DNA of 64,000 bases from Sphaerimonospora sp050942215 (GTDB taxonomy: Bacteria > Actinomycetota > Actinomycetes > Streptosporangiales > Streptosporangiaceae). The notes under the pieces are model-generated. The model did no database searches, was not told where the DNA came from, and worked only from the letters and a program-made list of their open reading frames with translations. This document shows, piece after piece, positions 16,237 through 25,281 of the stretch. Location of the stretch: assembly GCF_050942215.1 (NCBI RefSeq), contig NZ_CP192056.1, forward strand, positions 1,054,001-1,118,000. The letters are read 5' to 3'. Every line of letters starts with the position of its first letter. Within the stretch, counting starts at the first letter, position 1. Made by a program: the position numbers and the translations under genes.

Positions 16237-16506
16237 TGCCGCGACCGCCGAGGTCTGCCCCGGAGGAGCTGTGTCCAGGGTGGTGCATTGCAAGGCGGAG
16301 GAGGAGTTCGTAGCGGAGTGCGATCACCCCGGGCCCCGGAAGGAATCCGAGCTCGCGAGGAATGCTCGTGGGTGGGGCGACAACGCTGCGAGGTGCCACC
16401 CCGGGCGACGCGACAGGGCGAACCTTGGCGGGAGGGGCACCAGGCAGAGAGTCGGTCAGGTAACCGCCATCCGGGGGGCAGGGAGCGGAGCGGGAGGCAG
16501 CGAGGA
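16237..16506. other. Gene-free GC-rich region with RNA-like folding potential
   Basis: No convincing ORF on either strand. The sequence has repeated CACCCCGGG (near 16326 and 16402), complementary stretches such as GGTGCC and GGCACC, and runs of short G/C palindromes. The base pattern is unlike the third-position bias of the flanking genes. It could be a structured non-coding RNA or a dispersed intergenic repeat; no family was recognised. Confidence 0.35.
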
Positions 16507-16538
16507 CCGCAGGTGCCACGACGCCGGATCACCTGCGG
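16507..16538 (-). terminator. Hairpin downstream of the PIG-L gene
   Basis: Perfect 9-bp arms CCGCAGGTG (16507-16515) and CACCTGCGG (16530-16538) with a 14-nt loop sit one base beyond the stop codon of the minus-strand deacetylase gene. Confidence 0.5.
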
Positions 16539-16539
16539 A

Positions 16540-17259
16540 TCACGCGGTCACGACAACCTGGAAGGCCTCGGCGTAGGTGCCCTCGGGGAAACCGGCGGCG
16601 GCCGCGTTCTCGGCGAGCCACCCCTTCACCATGCCCTCCAGGTCGTCCATGTGCCCCGTCTGGCTCTCGTGCGCGCGCAGTGCGGCGATCTTGCGGTCGA
16701 CGGTCGCCGTGACGTCCACGAAGTGGTCGGGGGTCATCGTGCCGGACAGCCACACCTCGCGCACGGTCCACGCCGCCAGGCCCTCGTCGGCCAGCAGTTC
16801 GGGGAAGGCGTACGGGTTGCGTGCGTCGGGGTAGACCGCGTCGAGGGTGGCGCCGCCGACCGCCCGGTGGTCGGGGTGGCTCGGGCCGAGACGGACGTAG
16901 TTGCGCTCGGGGGTGGAGGTGATGACGAGGTCGGGCCGCACCTGCCGGATCACCCGGGCGATGTCGCGGCGCAGTCCGAGGGTCTGCTCGACCATCCCGT
17001 CCCGGTAGCCGAGGAAACGGAGATCGGTGACGCCGACGCATTTGGCCGCGGCCGTCTGCTCGGCGCGGCGGAGCGCGGCCATGCCGCCGCTGTCGAACTC
17101 CCGGTCGAAGCCGCCCGCGTCGCCGTCGGTGACCAGGCAGTAGGCGACCTCCTTGCCTGCGTCGACGAGCTTGGCGATCGTGCCGGCGCCGCCGAAATCG
17201 ATGTCGTCGGGGTGCGCCATGACCACGAGCACCCGGTTGAGCCCAGCCTCGTCCAGCAT
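16540..17259 (-). CDS. PIG-L / LmbE-family deacetylase
   Basis: A 239-residue zinc-dependent N-acetylglucosaminyl-type deacetylase. The metal motif AHPDDIDFGG (residues about 15-24) and the second ligand motif SHPDHRAVGG near 128 are present. The family includes mycothiol pathway enzymes MshB and Mca; this protein is shorter than either, so it is better called a general LmbE-like deacetylase with unknown substrate. The start ATG at 17259 follows GGAGGACGGCAG. It is divergent from pcrA with about 100 bp between the starts. Confidence 0.9.
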   Translation of the reverse strand: MLDEAGLNRVLVVMAHPDDIDFGGAGTIAKLVDAGKEVAYCLVTDGDAGGFDREFDSGGMAALRRAEQTAAAKCVGVTDLRFLGYRDGMVEQTLGLRRDIARVIRQVRPDLVITSTPERNYVRLGPSHPDHRAVGGATLDAVYPDARNPYAFPELLADEGLAAWTVREVWLSGTMTPDHFVDVTATVDRKIAALRAHESQTGHMDDLEGMVKGWLAENAAAAGFPEGTYAEAFQVVVTA

Positions 17260-17361
17260 CTGCCGTCCTCCTCGTCTCGGCCATTCACCTTAAACGGGAA
17301 ACAAAGGGATCGGGCGGACCGGAGGGCGCCGAATGTCGGTGGACCGCCTTACCCTGTTGAC

Positions 17362-19683
17362 GTGTCCAGCCGAGCCGATGCCGCCACCCACCCCTTGCTC
17401 GACGGCCTCAACGAGCAGCAGCGCGAGGCCGTCCTCCACCGGGGCAGTCCTTTGTTGATCGTCGCCGGAGCCGGATCCGGCAAGACGCGGGTGCTGACCC
17501 ACCGCATCGCGTATCTGCTGGCCGAGCGCGACGTCCGGCCGGGGGAGATCCTCGCGATCACCTTCACGAACAAGGCGGCCCGGGAGATGAAGGACCGGGT
17601 CGAGCGGCTGGTGGGGCCGCGCTCGCGGGCCATGTGGGTGATGACCTTCCACAGCGCCTGCGTGCGCATCCTGCGGCGTGAGGCCAAGCGGCTGGGGTTC
17701 GCCTCGAGCTTCTCGATCTACGATCAGGCCGATTCCCAGCGGCTCATGGCGATGGTCTGCCGCGAGCTCGACCTCGATCCCAAGCGTTATCCGCCGCGTT
17801 CGTTCTCCGCCCAGGTCAGCAACTTCAAGAACGAGCTGATCGACTACGAGACGGCGGCCGAGCGTGCCGGGACGCATCTGGAGCGCATGCTGGCCGAGGC
17901 GTACCGGACCTACCAGCGGCGGCTGACCGAGGCCGGCGCGATGGACTTCGACGACCTGATCATGCTGACGGTCACGCTGTTCCAGCTCTTCCCCGAGGTG
18001 GCCGAGCACTACCGGCGGCGGTTCCGGCACGTGCTGGTCGACGAGTACCAGGACACCAACCACGCGCAGTACGAGCTGGTCCGCGAGCTGGTGGGACGGC
18101 CGGATCTGAAGACGGCCGACGGCGACGTGGTGCGGGAGGGCACCGGCGTCGAGCCGGCCGAGCTGGTGGTGGTCGGCGACGCCGACCAGTCGATCTACGC
18201 CTTCCGCGGGGCGACGATACGCAACATCCTCGAGTTCGAGCGGGACTATCCGGCCGCGCGGACGATTCTGCTGGAGCAGAACTACCGGTCAACGCAGACG
18301 ATCCTCAACGCGGCGAACGCGGTGATCTCCCGCAACGAGAGCCGCAAGCCCAAGAATCTGTGGTCCGACCAGGGCGCCGGGCCGAAGATCATCGGTTATG
18401 TGGCGGACAACGAGCACGACGAGGCGATGTTCGTCGCCCAGGAGGTCGACCGGCTCGCCGACGAGCATGGGATCACGCCAGGTCAGGTCGCGGTCTTCTA
18501 TCGGACGAACGCCGCCTCCCGGGTATTCGAGGAGATCTTCATCCGCACCGGCCTGCCGTACAAGGTCGTCGGCGGGGTGCGGTTCTACGAGCGCAGGGAG
18601 GTCAAGGACCTGCTGGCCTATCTGCGGGTCATGGCCAACCCGAACGACACGGTGTCGCTGCGGCGCATTCTCAACGTGCCCAAGCGCGGCATCGGGGAGC
18701 GGGCCGAGGCGATGGTCGAGGCGTTCGCGAACCGGGAGCGGATCAGCTTCTGGGCGGGGCTGCTGCGGGTGGACGAGGCGCCCGGCCTGGCCACCCGGTC
18801 GATCAACGCGATCAAGGAGTTCACGGCGCTGCTCGATCATCTGCGCAGCCGGGAGCTGTCACCGGCCGAGCTCGCCGAGGAGGTGCTCGACGCCACCGGC
18901 TACCGCGCCGAGCTGGAGGGCTCCCGCGATCCGCAGGACGAGAGCCGCCTGGAGAACCTCAACGAGCTGATCTCGGTGGCGGCCGAGTTCGGCGAGGCGA
19001 ACCCGGACGGCACGCTGGTCGACTTCCTGGAACAGGTCGCGCTGGTCGCCGACGCCGACCAGATTCCGGGAGGGTCAGCGGGGGTCGTCCCTCCGAGCGA
19101 CCGCGCCCCCGAAGGGGACGACCACGGCGGCGTCGTGACCCTGATGACCCTGCACACCGCGAAGGGCCTGGAGTTCCCCGTGGTGTTCCTCACCGGGATG
19201 GAGGACGGGGTCTTCCCCCACATGCGCTCGATGGGCGACCTGAAGGAGCTGGAGGAGGAGCGGCGCCTGGCCTATGTCGGCATCACCCGGGCCGAGCAGC
19301 GGCTCTACCTGTCCCGGGCCGCCGTCCGGTCCTCCTGGGGCTCGCCCTCGTTCAACCCCGCCTCGCGGTTCCTGACGGAGGTCCCCGGCGATCTCGTCGA
19401 GTGGCGTACGGATCCGGCCAAGGACGCCAGATCGGCCGCCGTGTCCCGGGACGGCGTGGGCGGGGTCGCCCGCCCGTCCCGTACGGCCTCCGCGCCGGGG
19501 AAGAAGGGCGCGGGCAACGTTCCGAACCTGACCCCGGGGGACCGGGTCACCCATGACGCCTTCGGCCTGGGCACGGTGATCAGCGTCGACGGCGTGGGGC
19601 CCCGCGCCCAAGCGAAGATCGACTTTGGTGGCGCGGGCGAGAAGACGCTGCTCCTCGCCTACGCCCCGATCGAGAAGCTCTAG
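17362..19683 (+). CDS. pcrA: ATP-dependent DNA helicase PcrA/UvrD
   Basis: A 773-residue superfamily 1A helicase for repair and transcription-coupled processes. Motifs in order are AGAGSGKT (residues 35-42), AITFTNKAAREM, VDEYQDTN (near 226), GDADQSIYAFRGA, LEQNYRST, LHTAKGLEFPVVF and AYVGITRAEQRLYLS. A basic linker leads to a C-terminal Tudor-like RNA polymerase-interacting tail (GDRVTHDAFGLGTVI). The start GTG at 17362 was picked over a long upstream reading frame that is antisense to the PIG-L gene. Length and domain order match actinobacterial PcrA. Confidence 0.96.
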   Translation: MSSRADAATHPLLDGLNEQQREAVLHRGSPLLIVAGAGSGKTRVLTHRIAYLLAERDVRPGEILAITFTNKAAREMKDRVERLVGPRSRAMWVMTFHSACVRILRREAKRLGFASSFSIYDQADSQRLMAMVCRELDLDPKRYPPRSFSAQVSNFKNELIDYETAAERAGTHLERMLAEAYRTYQRRLTEAGAMDFDDLIMLTVTLFQLFPEVAEHYRRRFRHVLVDEYQDTNHAQYELVRELVGRPDLKTADGDVVREGTGVEPAELVVVGDADQSIYAFRGATIRNILEFERDYPAARTILLEQNYRSTQTILNAANAVISRNESRKPKNLWSDQGAGPKIIGYVADNEHDEAMFVAQEVDRLADEHGITPGQVAVFYRTNAASRVFEEIFIRTGLPYKVVGGVRFYERREVKDLLAYLRVMANPNDTVSLRRILNVPKRGIGERAEAMVEAFANRERISFWAGLLRVDEAPGLATRSINAIKEFTALLDHLRSRELSPAELAEEVLDATGYRAELEGSRDPQDESRLENLNELISVAAEFGEANPDGTLVDFLEQVALVADADQIPGGSAGVVPPSDRAPEGDDHGGVVTLMTLHTAKGLEFPVVFLTGMEDGVFPHMRSMGDLKELEEERRLAYVGITRAEQRLYLSRAAVRSSWGSPSFNPASRFLTEVPGDLVEWRTDPAKDARSAAVSRDGVGGVARPSRTASAPGKKGAGNVPNLTPGDRVTHDAFGLGTVISVDGVGPRAQAKIDFGGAGEKTLLLAYAPIEKL

Positions 19684-19705
19684 ACCGGTGCTCCAGAGAA
19701 CGGAC

Positions 19706-19745
19706 GCGGCGTCCGGCGGAGGCGAGGCCGTCCGCCGGACGCCGC
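19706..19745. terminator. Bidirectional terminator between convergent genes
   Basis: A perfect 15-bp stem (arms 19706-19720 and 19731-19745) with a 10-nt loop lies 22 bp after the pcrA stop. A second hairpin, GAGAGCG-GAT-CGCTCTC (19747-19763), follows directly and serves the opposing gene that ends at 19770. Confidence 0.75.
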
Positions 19746-19769
19746 TGAGAGCGGATCGCTCTCGGACTC

Positions 19770-20663
19770 TCAGTGGCCGAGCCCCCGGTTCAGGTCGAAG
19801 ATCTGCGGCGTCTGCGGGACCTCGCCGTCGGTGTCGGAAAGGTCGGTCACCTGGTCGGCCGGCGGCGGGGTGACCTTTATCTTCTTGCCCCAGCCGGTGA
19901 ACCTGGCGTCGCTGGTGAGCGCCATCTGGATGCTCGTTTTCTTGATCTTCACCGTCTCGCGGGTCGAGGTGGTGATGCGGCGGACGAGGTTGTCCGTGCC
20001 CAGCCAGAGCTTCCAGCTGACCCGCGACGCCCTCTCCTTGGCGCTCATGCCGTTCAGCTGCTTCCTCGTCGTCGGCGATGCCGACAGAAGCTGCTTCATC
20101 GTGATCGTGCCGCGGTAGAGGGTGGTCTTGGCGCCGCCGACGACGCCGCCCCTGCCCGTCGCCCTGGTGGTCGAGAGGACCGTCCGGAGCGTGTTCGGGT
20201 CGAGGGGGTTGATGAGGAAGCTGCCGGAAAGCTCACGAGCCGGGTCGCCGCCCGGTGAGCGAAGCCAGGTCTTTCCCTCGGGCAGGAAGGCGTCGAACAG
20301 GTGGCCGGACGAGTAGGTCGTCTTCTTGACGGTGATCGTACGGATCGGTTCGTCTATGCCCTCCAGCTCCTCGTCGTCGTCGAGGAGGCCACCCCAGTCG
20401 GCCTTCAGGGTGATATCGGACGCGGTGACGCCGGTGCGGCCGAATCCGACGGTGCCCTTGCTCCGCAGCTTGACCGAGGCCAGGCCACCCATGTCGATCT
20501 TGCTGACCGACGTGAAACGCACGCCGTGGCCGGTGACGAACTGCTTCTTCAGCGCGATGACCGGCTTGGCGGCGGGAGCTTGCGCATATGCGGGCGTGGC
20601 CAGCGCGGGAGTCACCACGCTGACGGTAGCCGTACATGCCAAAGTGGCGATAAATCGCCTCAT
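19770..20663 (-). CDS. Secreted protein of unknown function
   Basis: A 297-residue exported protein. The signal peptide (MRRFIATLACTATVSVVT) has its likely cleavage after AYA-Q; there is no lipobox cysteine. The mature part is rich in beta strands and Thr/Lys, with repeated short patterns such as ITVKKTTYSSG and TLYRGTITMKQLL, and resembles LolA/LppX-like lipoprotein folds of actinomycetes, although I cannot assign a family firmly. The start ATG at 20663 follows GGGAGGA. It is transcribed convergently with pcrA from its own AT-rich promoter. Confidence 0.78.
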   Translation of the reverse strand: MRRFIATLACTATVSVVTPALATPAYAQAPAAKPVIALKKQFVTGHGVRFTSVSKIDMGGLASVKLRSKGTVGFGRTGVTASDITLKADWGGLLDDDEELEGIDEPIRTITVKKTTYSSGHLFDAFLPEGKTWLRSPGGDPARELSGSFLINPLDPNTLRTVLSTTRATGRGGVVGGAKTTLYRGTITMKQLLSASPTTRKQLNGMSAKERASRVSWKLWLGTDNLVRRITTSTRETVKIKKTSIQMALTSDARFTGWGKKIKVTPPPADQVTDLSDTDGEVPQTPQIFDLNRGLGH

Positions 20664-20711
20664 AAGTCGTTCCTCCCGAAATGCATCCCCATCTATCGAT
20701 GGGTGACCGGG

Positions 20712-20740
20712 ATATTCTGTCGGGTAATGATCACAGTAAA
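20712..20740 (-). promoter_or_regulatory. Promoter of the secreted-protein gene
   Basis: On the minus strand, TTTACT (20740-20735), 17 bp, then GAATAT (20717-20712). It sits in an unusually AT-rich intergenic stretch (20664-20839), about 50 bp upstream of the ATG. Confidence 0.45.
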
Positions 20741-20846
20741 GTCACAAAGGTTGGGGTTTCTGTGGATTTATTGTGAATTGTCTGATGCCTTCTGGTTATC
20801 ATTTCGCGCACGAACATTTTCGTCTGAAAGGAAATTGGGGTGACGT

Positions 20847-21368
20847 GTGACCGCACGGAAGGTTCGGCCGGCGGGTCGAGGGGGTCGCGCGGTCGCCGCC
20901 CGCCGTGCCGGCCGGGTCTGGCCGGCGGGTCGAGGGGGTCGCGGCGGGAGGCGGCTACGGCGTCGCCGATTCGCGGGACCGACGGCGCCGCCGGCGGCGT
21001 GCGGAGGGCGCGGGGCCGTTGCGGACAGAGATCAAGGGGGCGGCGGCCATCGAGCGTCGATCACGTCCGGTGCCGACATGACGATCTCCGTTCCGGGTGC
21101 TCGGGATCCGCCGCAGCGGAACGCCGATGACATCGTGGCGTTCTGCGGCGGGATCATTCCGGAGGACGGCGTCCCCGGACCGCGGCGTTCGGTGGTGGCC
21201 CGGATCTTCACCCCGGGCGCCTCGATGCGGGAGATCGTCGAGTGGTCCGCGTCACCATGCCTGCGGCCGTCTAGCCCCAACATTATGGGACATGTCACAA
21301 CATTGTGCAGATCAACGGCGCGGTTTCACCCGGACCCGATGACGAAGCCACCGCCGGACGGAGGCTAG
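20847..21368 (+). CDS. Doubtful ORF, basic N-terminus
   Basis: A possible 173-residue product from GTG at 20847, with AAAGGAA about 13 nt upstream (a GTG at 20840 in another frame is closer to it). The first 75 residues are Arg/Gly-rich and largely reflect a duplicated GC-rich segment. From the in-frame ATG at 21075 (MTISVPGARDPPQRN) to about 21255 the codon bias looks more like real coding sequence, but no family is recognised. It may be a small real gene, a decayed gene, or chance. No other gene is supported between 20664 and 21438. Confidence 0.25.
   Translation: MTARKVRPAGRGGRAVAARRAGRVWPAGRGGRGGRRLRRRRFAGPTAPPAACGGRGAVADRDQGGGGHRASITSGADMTISVPGARDPPQRNADDIVAFCGGIIPEDGVPGPRRSVVARIFTPGASMREIVEWSASPCLRPSSPNIMGHVTTLCRSTARFHPDPMTKPPPDGG
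20866..20943. repeat. 24-bp direct repeat, two copies
   Basis: Copies at 20866-20889 and 20920-20943 (GGCCGGCGGGTCGAGG, then GGGTCGCG) are identical, with starts 54 bp apart. They lie inside the doubtful Arg/Gly-rich ORF. Confidence 0.7.
21286..21299. promoter_or_regulatory. Palindromic element upstream of sucC
   Basis: The 8-bp palindrome GACATGTC (21289-21296), extended as TG.GACATGTC.CA, sits about 140 bp upstream of sucC. It is a possible operator; no clear promoter boxes were found beside it. Confidence 0.3.
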
Positions 21369-21438
21369 GCTTCATGGGCGGAAAATGCCGGGCGGGACGA
21401 CGGTGCCCGGCCATCGACGTTAAAGGGGACGGACCCTC

Positions 21439-22620
21439 GTGGACCTGTTCGAACATCAAGCGAAGGAACTCTTCGCGGAATACGGCATCCCGGTGCCGCG
21501 CGGAATCGTCGCGCAGACCGCGGAGGAGGCGCGTGCGGCCGCCGAGCAGCTGACCGGACGCGTTGTGGTCAAGGCGCAGGTCAAGACCGGTGGACGCGGC
21601 AAGGCCGGCGGTGTGAAGGTGGCCGACGACGCCGCCGACGCGCACGCGAAGGCGACCCAGATCCTCGGCATGGACATCAAGGGCCACACGGTCCACAAGG
21701 TCCTGGTCGAGGAGGCCAGCCAGATCGCGGAGGAGTACTACTTCTCCTTCCTTCTCGACCGGGCCAACCGTACGTTCCTCGCCATCTGCTCGGCGTCCGG
21801 CGGAATGGACATCGAAGAGGTGGCGCACACCGCACCGGAGAAGGTCGCCAAGGTGCCGGTCAGCCCGCTCAACGGCGTCGACCGGGCCACGGCACGTGAG
21901 ATCGCGCAGGCCGGCGGCCTGCCCGAGAAGGCGCTGGACGGCGCCGCCGACCTCATCGAGAAGCTCTGGGCCGTGTTCCTCGACGAGGACGCCTCGCTCG
22001 TCGAGGTCAACCCGATGATCCTCTCGGCCGACGGTCAGGTGAAGGCCCTCGACGGCAAGGTCACCCTCGACGACAACGCGTCCTTCCGCCAGCCCGAGCA
22101 CCAGCGGTACGTCGACAAGGCGGCCGAGGACCCGCTCGAGGCCCGGGCCAAGGAGAAGCACCTCAACTACGTCAAGCTCGACGGCAGCGTCGGCATCATC
22201 GGCAACGGCGCCGGCCTGGTCATGTCCACGCTCGACGTGGTCGCCTACGCGGGCGAGGCGCTCCCCGGCCGGCCGCGGCCGGCCAACTTCCTCGACATCG
22301 GCGGCGGCGCCTCGGCCGAGGTGATGGCGAACGGCCTGGAGATCATCCTGTCCGACCCCTCGGTCAAGTCGGTCTTCGTCAACGTCTTCGGCGGCATCAC
22401 CGCCTGCGACGCGGTCGCCAACGGCATCGTCGCGGCCTTCAACCTGCTCGGGAGCCGAGGCGAGGCGGTGACACACCCGCTGGTCGTCCGGCTGGACGGA
22501 AACAACGCCGAACTCGGGCGGCAGATCCTGGCCGACGCCGCGCTCCCGCGCGTCGAGCTGGTGGACACGATGGACGAAGCGGCCAAGCGTGCCGCCGAGC
22601 TTGCCACGGTAGGTGCGTAA
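21439..22620 (+). CDS. sucC: Succinyl-CoA synthetase, ADP-forming, beta subunit
   Basis: A 393-residue TCA-cycle enzyme subunit, joining succinate, CoA and nucleotide. The N-terminal ATP-grasp fold starts DLFEHQAKELFAEYGIPVP, and VVKAQVKTGGRGKAGGVK binds nucleotide. VEVNPMILS and the C-terminal ligase motifs GNGAGLVMSTLD, FLDIGGGASAE and FVNVFGGITACD are typical. The start GTG at 21439 follows AAAGGGGACGG. Its TAA overlaps the sucD start as TAATG, so the subunits are translationally coupled. Confidence 0.97.
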   Translation: MDLFEHQAKELFAEYGIPVPRGIVAQTAEEARAAAEQLTGRVVVKAQVKTGGRGKAGGVKVADDAADAHAKATQILGMDIKGHTVHKVLVEEASQIAEEYYFSFLLDRANRTFLAICSASGGMDIEEVAHTAPEKVAKVPVSPLNGVDRATAREIAQAGGLPEKALDGAADLIEKLWAVFLDEDASLVEVNPMILSADGQVKALDGKVTLDDNASFRQPEHQRYVDKAAEDPLEARAKEKHLNYVKLDGSVGIIGNGAGLVMSTLDVVAYAGEALPGRPRPANFLDIGGGASAEVMANGLEIILSDPSVKSVFVNVFGGITACDAVANGIVAAFNLLGSRGEAVTHPLVVRLDGNNAELGRQILADAALPRVELVDTMDEAAKRAAELATVGA

Positions 22621-23495
22621 TGGCCATCTGGCTCACGGAGAACAGCAAGATCATCGTTCAGGGCATGACGGGCTCGGAGGGCACCAAGCACACCCGCCGC
22701 ATGCTCGCCGCCGGCGTCAAGGTCGTCGGAGGCGTGAACGCACGCAAGGCCGGCATCGTGCACGAGGGCCTGCCCGTCTTCGGCACGGTCAAGGAGGCCG
22801 TGGAGCAGACCGGCGCCGACGTGTCCGTCGTCTTCGTGCCGCCGGCCGCCACCAAGGCAGCCGTCAAGGAGGCCATCGACGCCGAGATTCCGCTCTGCGT
22901 GGTCATCACCGAGGGCGTGCCGGTCCACGACACGACCGAGTTCTGGGCGTACGCGGTGGCCAAGGGCGGCAAGACCCGCATCATCGGGCCCAACTGCCCC
23001 GGCATCGCATCGCCCGGCGCGTCCAACGCGGGCATCATCCCGGCCGACATCACCACTCCCGGCCGCGTCGGTCTGGTCTCCAAGTCCGGCACGCTGACCT
23101 ACCAGCTCATGTACGAGCTGCGGGACATCGGCTTCTCCACCTGCGTCGGCATCGGCGGCGACCCTGTCATCGGCACGACGCACATCGACGCCCTCCAGGC
23201 GTTCCAGGACGACCCGAACACCGACGCGATCGTGATGATCGGTGAGATCGGCGGCGACGCCGAGGAGCGGGCCGCCGCCTACATCGAGGAGCACGTGACC
23301 AAGCCGGTCGTGGCCTACGTCGCCGGGTTCACCGCCCCGGAGGGCAAGACCATGGGGCACGCCGGCGCGATCGTCTCGGGCTCCAGCGGTACGGCACAGG
23401 CCAAGAAGGAGGCGCTGGAGAAGGTCGGCGTCCGCGTCGGCCGGACCCCCAGCGAAACCGCCCGCCTCATGCGCGAGGTCATGCGGTCGCGCTGA
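22620..23495 (+). CDS. sucD: Succinyl-CoA synthetase, alpha subunit
   Basis: A 291-residue CoA-binding subunit that carries the phosphorylated histidine. CoA-binding Rossmann motif MTGSEGTKHTRRMLAAG; GPNCPGIASPG; GEIGGDAEERAA; the active-site His lies in KTMGHAGAIVSG. Coupled to sucC by a one-base overlap. Full length for the family. Confidence 0.97.
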   Translation: MAIWLTENSKIIVQGMTGSEGTKHTRRMLAAGVKVVGGVNARKAGIVHEGLPVFGTVKEAVEQTGADVSVVFVPPAATKAAVKEAIDAEIPLCVVITEGVPVHDTTEFWAYAVAKGGKTRIIGPNCPGIASPGASNAGIIPADITTPGRVGLVSKSGTLTYQLMYELRDIGFSTCVGIGGDPVIGTTHIDALQAFQDDPNTDAIVMIGEIGGDAEERAAAYIEEHVTKPVVAYVAGFTAPEGKTMGHAGAIVSGSSGTAQAKKEALEKVGVRVGRTPSETARLMREVMRSR

Positions 23496-23583
23496 GCCGG
23501 TCGGCGGAAAGCGACGGTGTCGGGGACAGCCGGGCGGCGTGGCTCCGCGGATTCGCGGGGTTCTGCTGGGATCATGGGGTAGC

Positions 23584-25281
23584 GTGACGGCCCTTTTCGA
23601 CCAGCTTCGGACCGCCCCCCGCGCCGTCCTCAACCGCCTCGGGGACGATGAGGAGACCCGTCGCCCGCTGCCCGTCTCCGGCATGCTCGCCGCCGTCTGG
23701 ACGCTCGGCGTCGGCCTTGCCGTACTGACCACGCTCACGCTCATCGGCTGGATGGCCGCGCCGCGCGGCGCCTTCGGCGAGGGGCTGCCCGGGGTGTTCC
23801 GTGCGGCCTGCCAGCTCTGGCTCGCCGCGCACCACGCGGGGTTCGCCATTCCCGGCGGCCGGATCGGTCTGCTGCCGCTTGGGCTGACGATCCTGCCCGG
23901 CGCGCTGCTCTACCGCGCCGGTCTGTGGATGGCCCGGGACGCCGACCTGCGGCTGCGCATGCCCGCCCGGCTGCCCAAGGGCACGCCCCGCGATGTCGAG
24001 AACGCCCGCCGGCGCGCGCAGCTCGTGCTCATCGCGCAGGCAGGCATCTCGCTGGCCGCGCCGTACGCCCTGCTGGCGGGCGTCATCGCCCTGGTCGCGC
24101 GTAACGAGGTGACCCAGCCGTTCCTGGGGGAGGCCCTCGTCAGCCACTTCGCGCTGGCGTTCCTCACCGGATCGGTGGCGACCGCGCGCACGATCGGCCC
24201 GTGGCGATCGATGCTGCGCCTGCTGCCCGAGCGGCCACGCTCGCTCGTGGCCGGTACGGCAGTGGCGCTGATGTCGCAGCTCGCCGCCGCCGCCGTGCTG
24301 GTGGTCGTGGCGATCGTGCTGAACTTCGGGGAGATCCACGCCCGCTCCGAAATGCTCAGCCCGGGGTTCGTCGGCGGCCTGCTGCTGATTCTTCTCGAGG
24401 GCCTCTACCTGCTCAACGCCGTGATCTGGGGCATGGCGTACATCGCGGGGCCGGGCTTCGCCATCGGCACCGGAACGCTGATCGCGCCGACCGGGGTGAA
24501 GCTGAGCGTCGTCCCCACGCTGCCGCTGCTCGGGGCGCTGCCCGCGCCGGGTACGGCTCCCGCCTGGTTGATGGCCGTGATCGCGGTGCCGTTCGCGGCG
24601 GGCGCGGTCGCGGGCGTCGTGATGGCCCGCGTCGCCCCGACGCCGATGATCGAGGCCGCGCCGCTGTGGGGTTTCGTCTGCGGGCTGTCGACCGGCGCCA
24701 TGGCGGGTGTGCTCGCGGCGCTGTCGGGCGGCCCGCTGGGCGGGGCGCGGCTGTCGGCCGTCGGTCCCTCCCCCTGGGAGGTGGCGCTGTCGGTCACGCT
24801 GGAGGTCGGCGTCGCCGCGGGCATCTCAGCCGGGCTCGCCAACTGGTGGCTGATCTCGCGCCGTCCGGTCGCCGCGCCGGAGCCGGTACGGAAGGCCGGG
24901 GCGGCGATCACCAAGGCGGCCCGTCGCGTCCGGCCGCACGATCACGGCGCCCGGGTCCTTCCGGGTCACTGGCTGGACGCCACCGAGGCGGACACCCAGC
25001 CGATCCCCGTGATCAGGGACGACTGGCCCGACGAGCACGCCGCCGCCGCTGCGGAGACGTTCGGCCGCCGCAAGGACAGCCGGAGGGACAGCCGGAGGGA
25101 CGGTCGCAAGGACGGCCGCAAGGACGGCCGCAAGGACGCCCGGAAAGACGCCCGGAAAGACGACCCCCGGACGGCTCGCGAGGACGGCCGCGAGCACGAC
25201 AGGAAGGGCATCGTGGACGAGTCCGACGACCGCGGCGGCCACGTGATCTATATGGACCCCTACGCCTGGGACCGCGACTGA
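23584..25281 (+). CDS. PerM-like cell division membrane protein (DUF6350)
   Basis: A 565-residue polytopic protein (about ten helices) of the DUF6350 family, related to mycobacterial PerM, an integral membrane protein tied to division and divisome stability. The helical core spans residues about 30-430, e.g. GLLPLGLTILPGALLYRAG and IWGMAYIAGPGFAIGTGT. The C-terminal cytoplasmic tail is very charged, with eight tandem R-K/R-D-x units, ending HVIYMDPYAWDRD. The start GTG at 23584 (TALFDQLRTAP) gives the family N-terminus; no strong ribosome binding site is visible. It sits downstream of sucCD and upstream of purNH, a common actinobacterial order. Confidence 0.85.
   Translation: MTALFDQLRTAPRAVLNRLGDDEETRRPLPVSGMLAAVWTLGVGLAVLTTLTLIGWMAAPRGAFGEGLPGVFRAACQLWLAAHHAGFAIPGGRIGLLPLGLTILPGALLYRAGLWMARDADLRLRMPARLPKGTPRDVENARRRAQLVLIAQAGISLAAPYALLAGVIALVARNEVTQPFLGEALVSHFALAFLTGSVATARTIGPWRSMLRLLPERPRSLVAGTAVALMSQLAAAAVLVVVAIVLNFGEIHARSEMLSPGFVGGLLLILLEGLYLLNAVIWGMAYIAGPGFAIGTGTLIAPTGVKLSVVPTLPLLGALPAPGTAPAWLMAVIAVPFAAGAVAGVVMARVAPTPMIEAAPLWGFVCGLSTGAMAGVLAALSGGPLGGARLSAVGPSPWEVALSVTLEVGVAAGISAGLANWWLISRRPVAAPEPVRKAGAAITKAARRVRPHDHGARVLPGHWLDATEADTQPIPVIRDDWPDEHAAAAAETFGRRKDSRRDSRRDGRKDGRKDGRKDARKDARKDDPRTAREDGREHDRKGIVDESDDRGGHVIYMDPYAWDRD
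25069..25164 (+). repeat. 12-bp tandem repeat, eight units, inside the perM-like gene
   Basis: Eight in-frame 12-nt units of the type CGCAAGGACGGC encode R-K-D-G, R-K-D-A or R-R-D-S. Units four and five are identical, and the last two use AAA for Lys. Unit number can change without a frameshift, so the charged tail may vary in length between strains. Confidence 0.85.
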
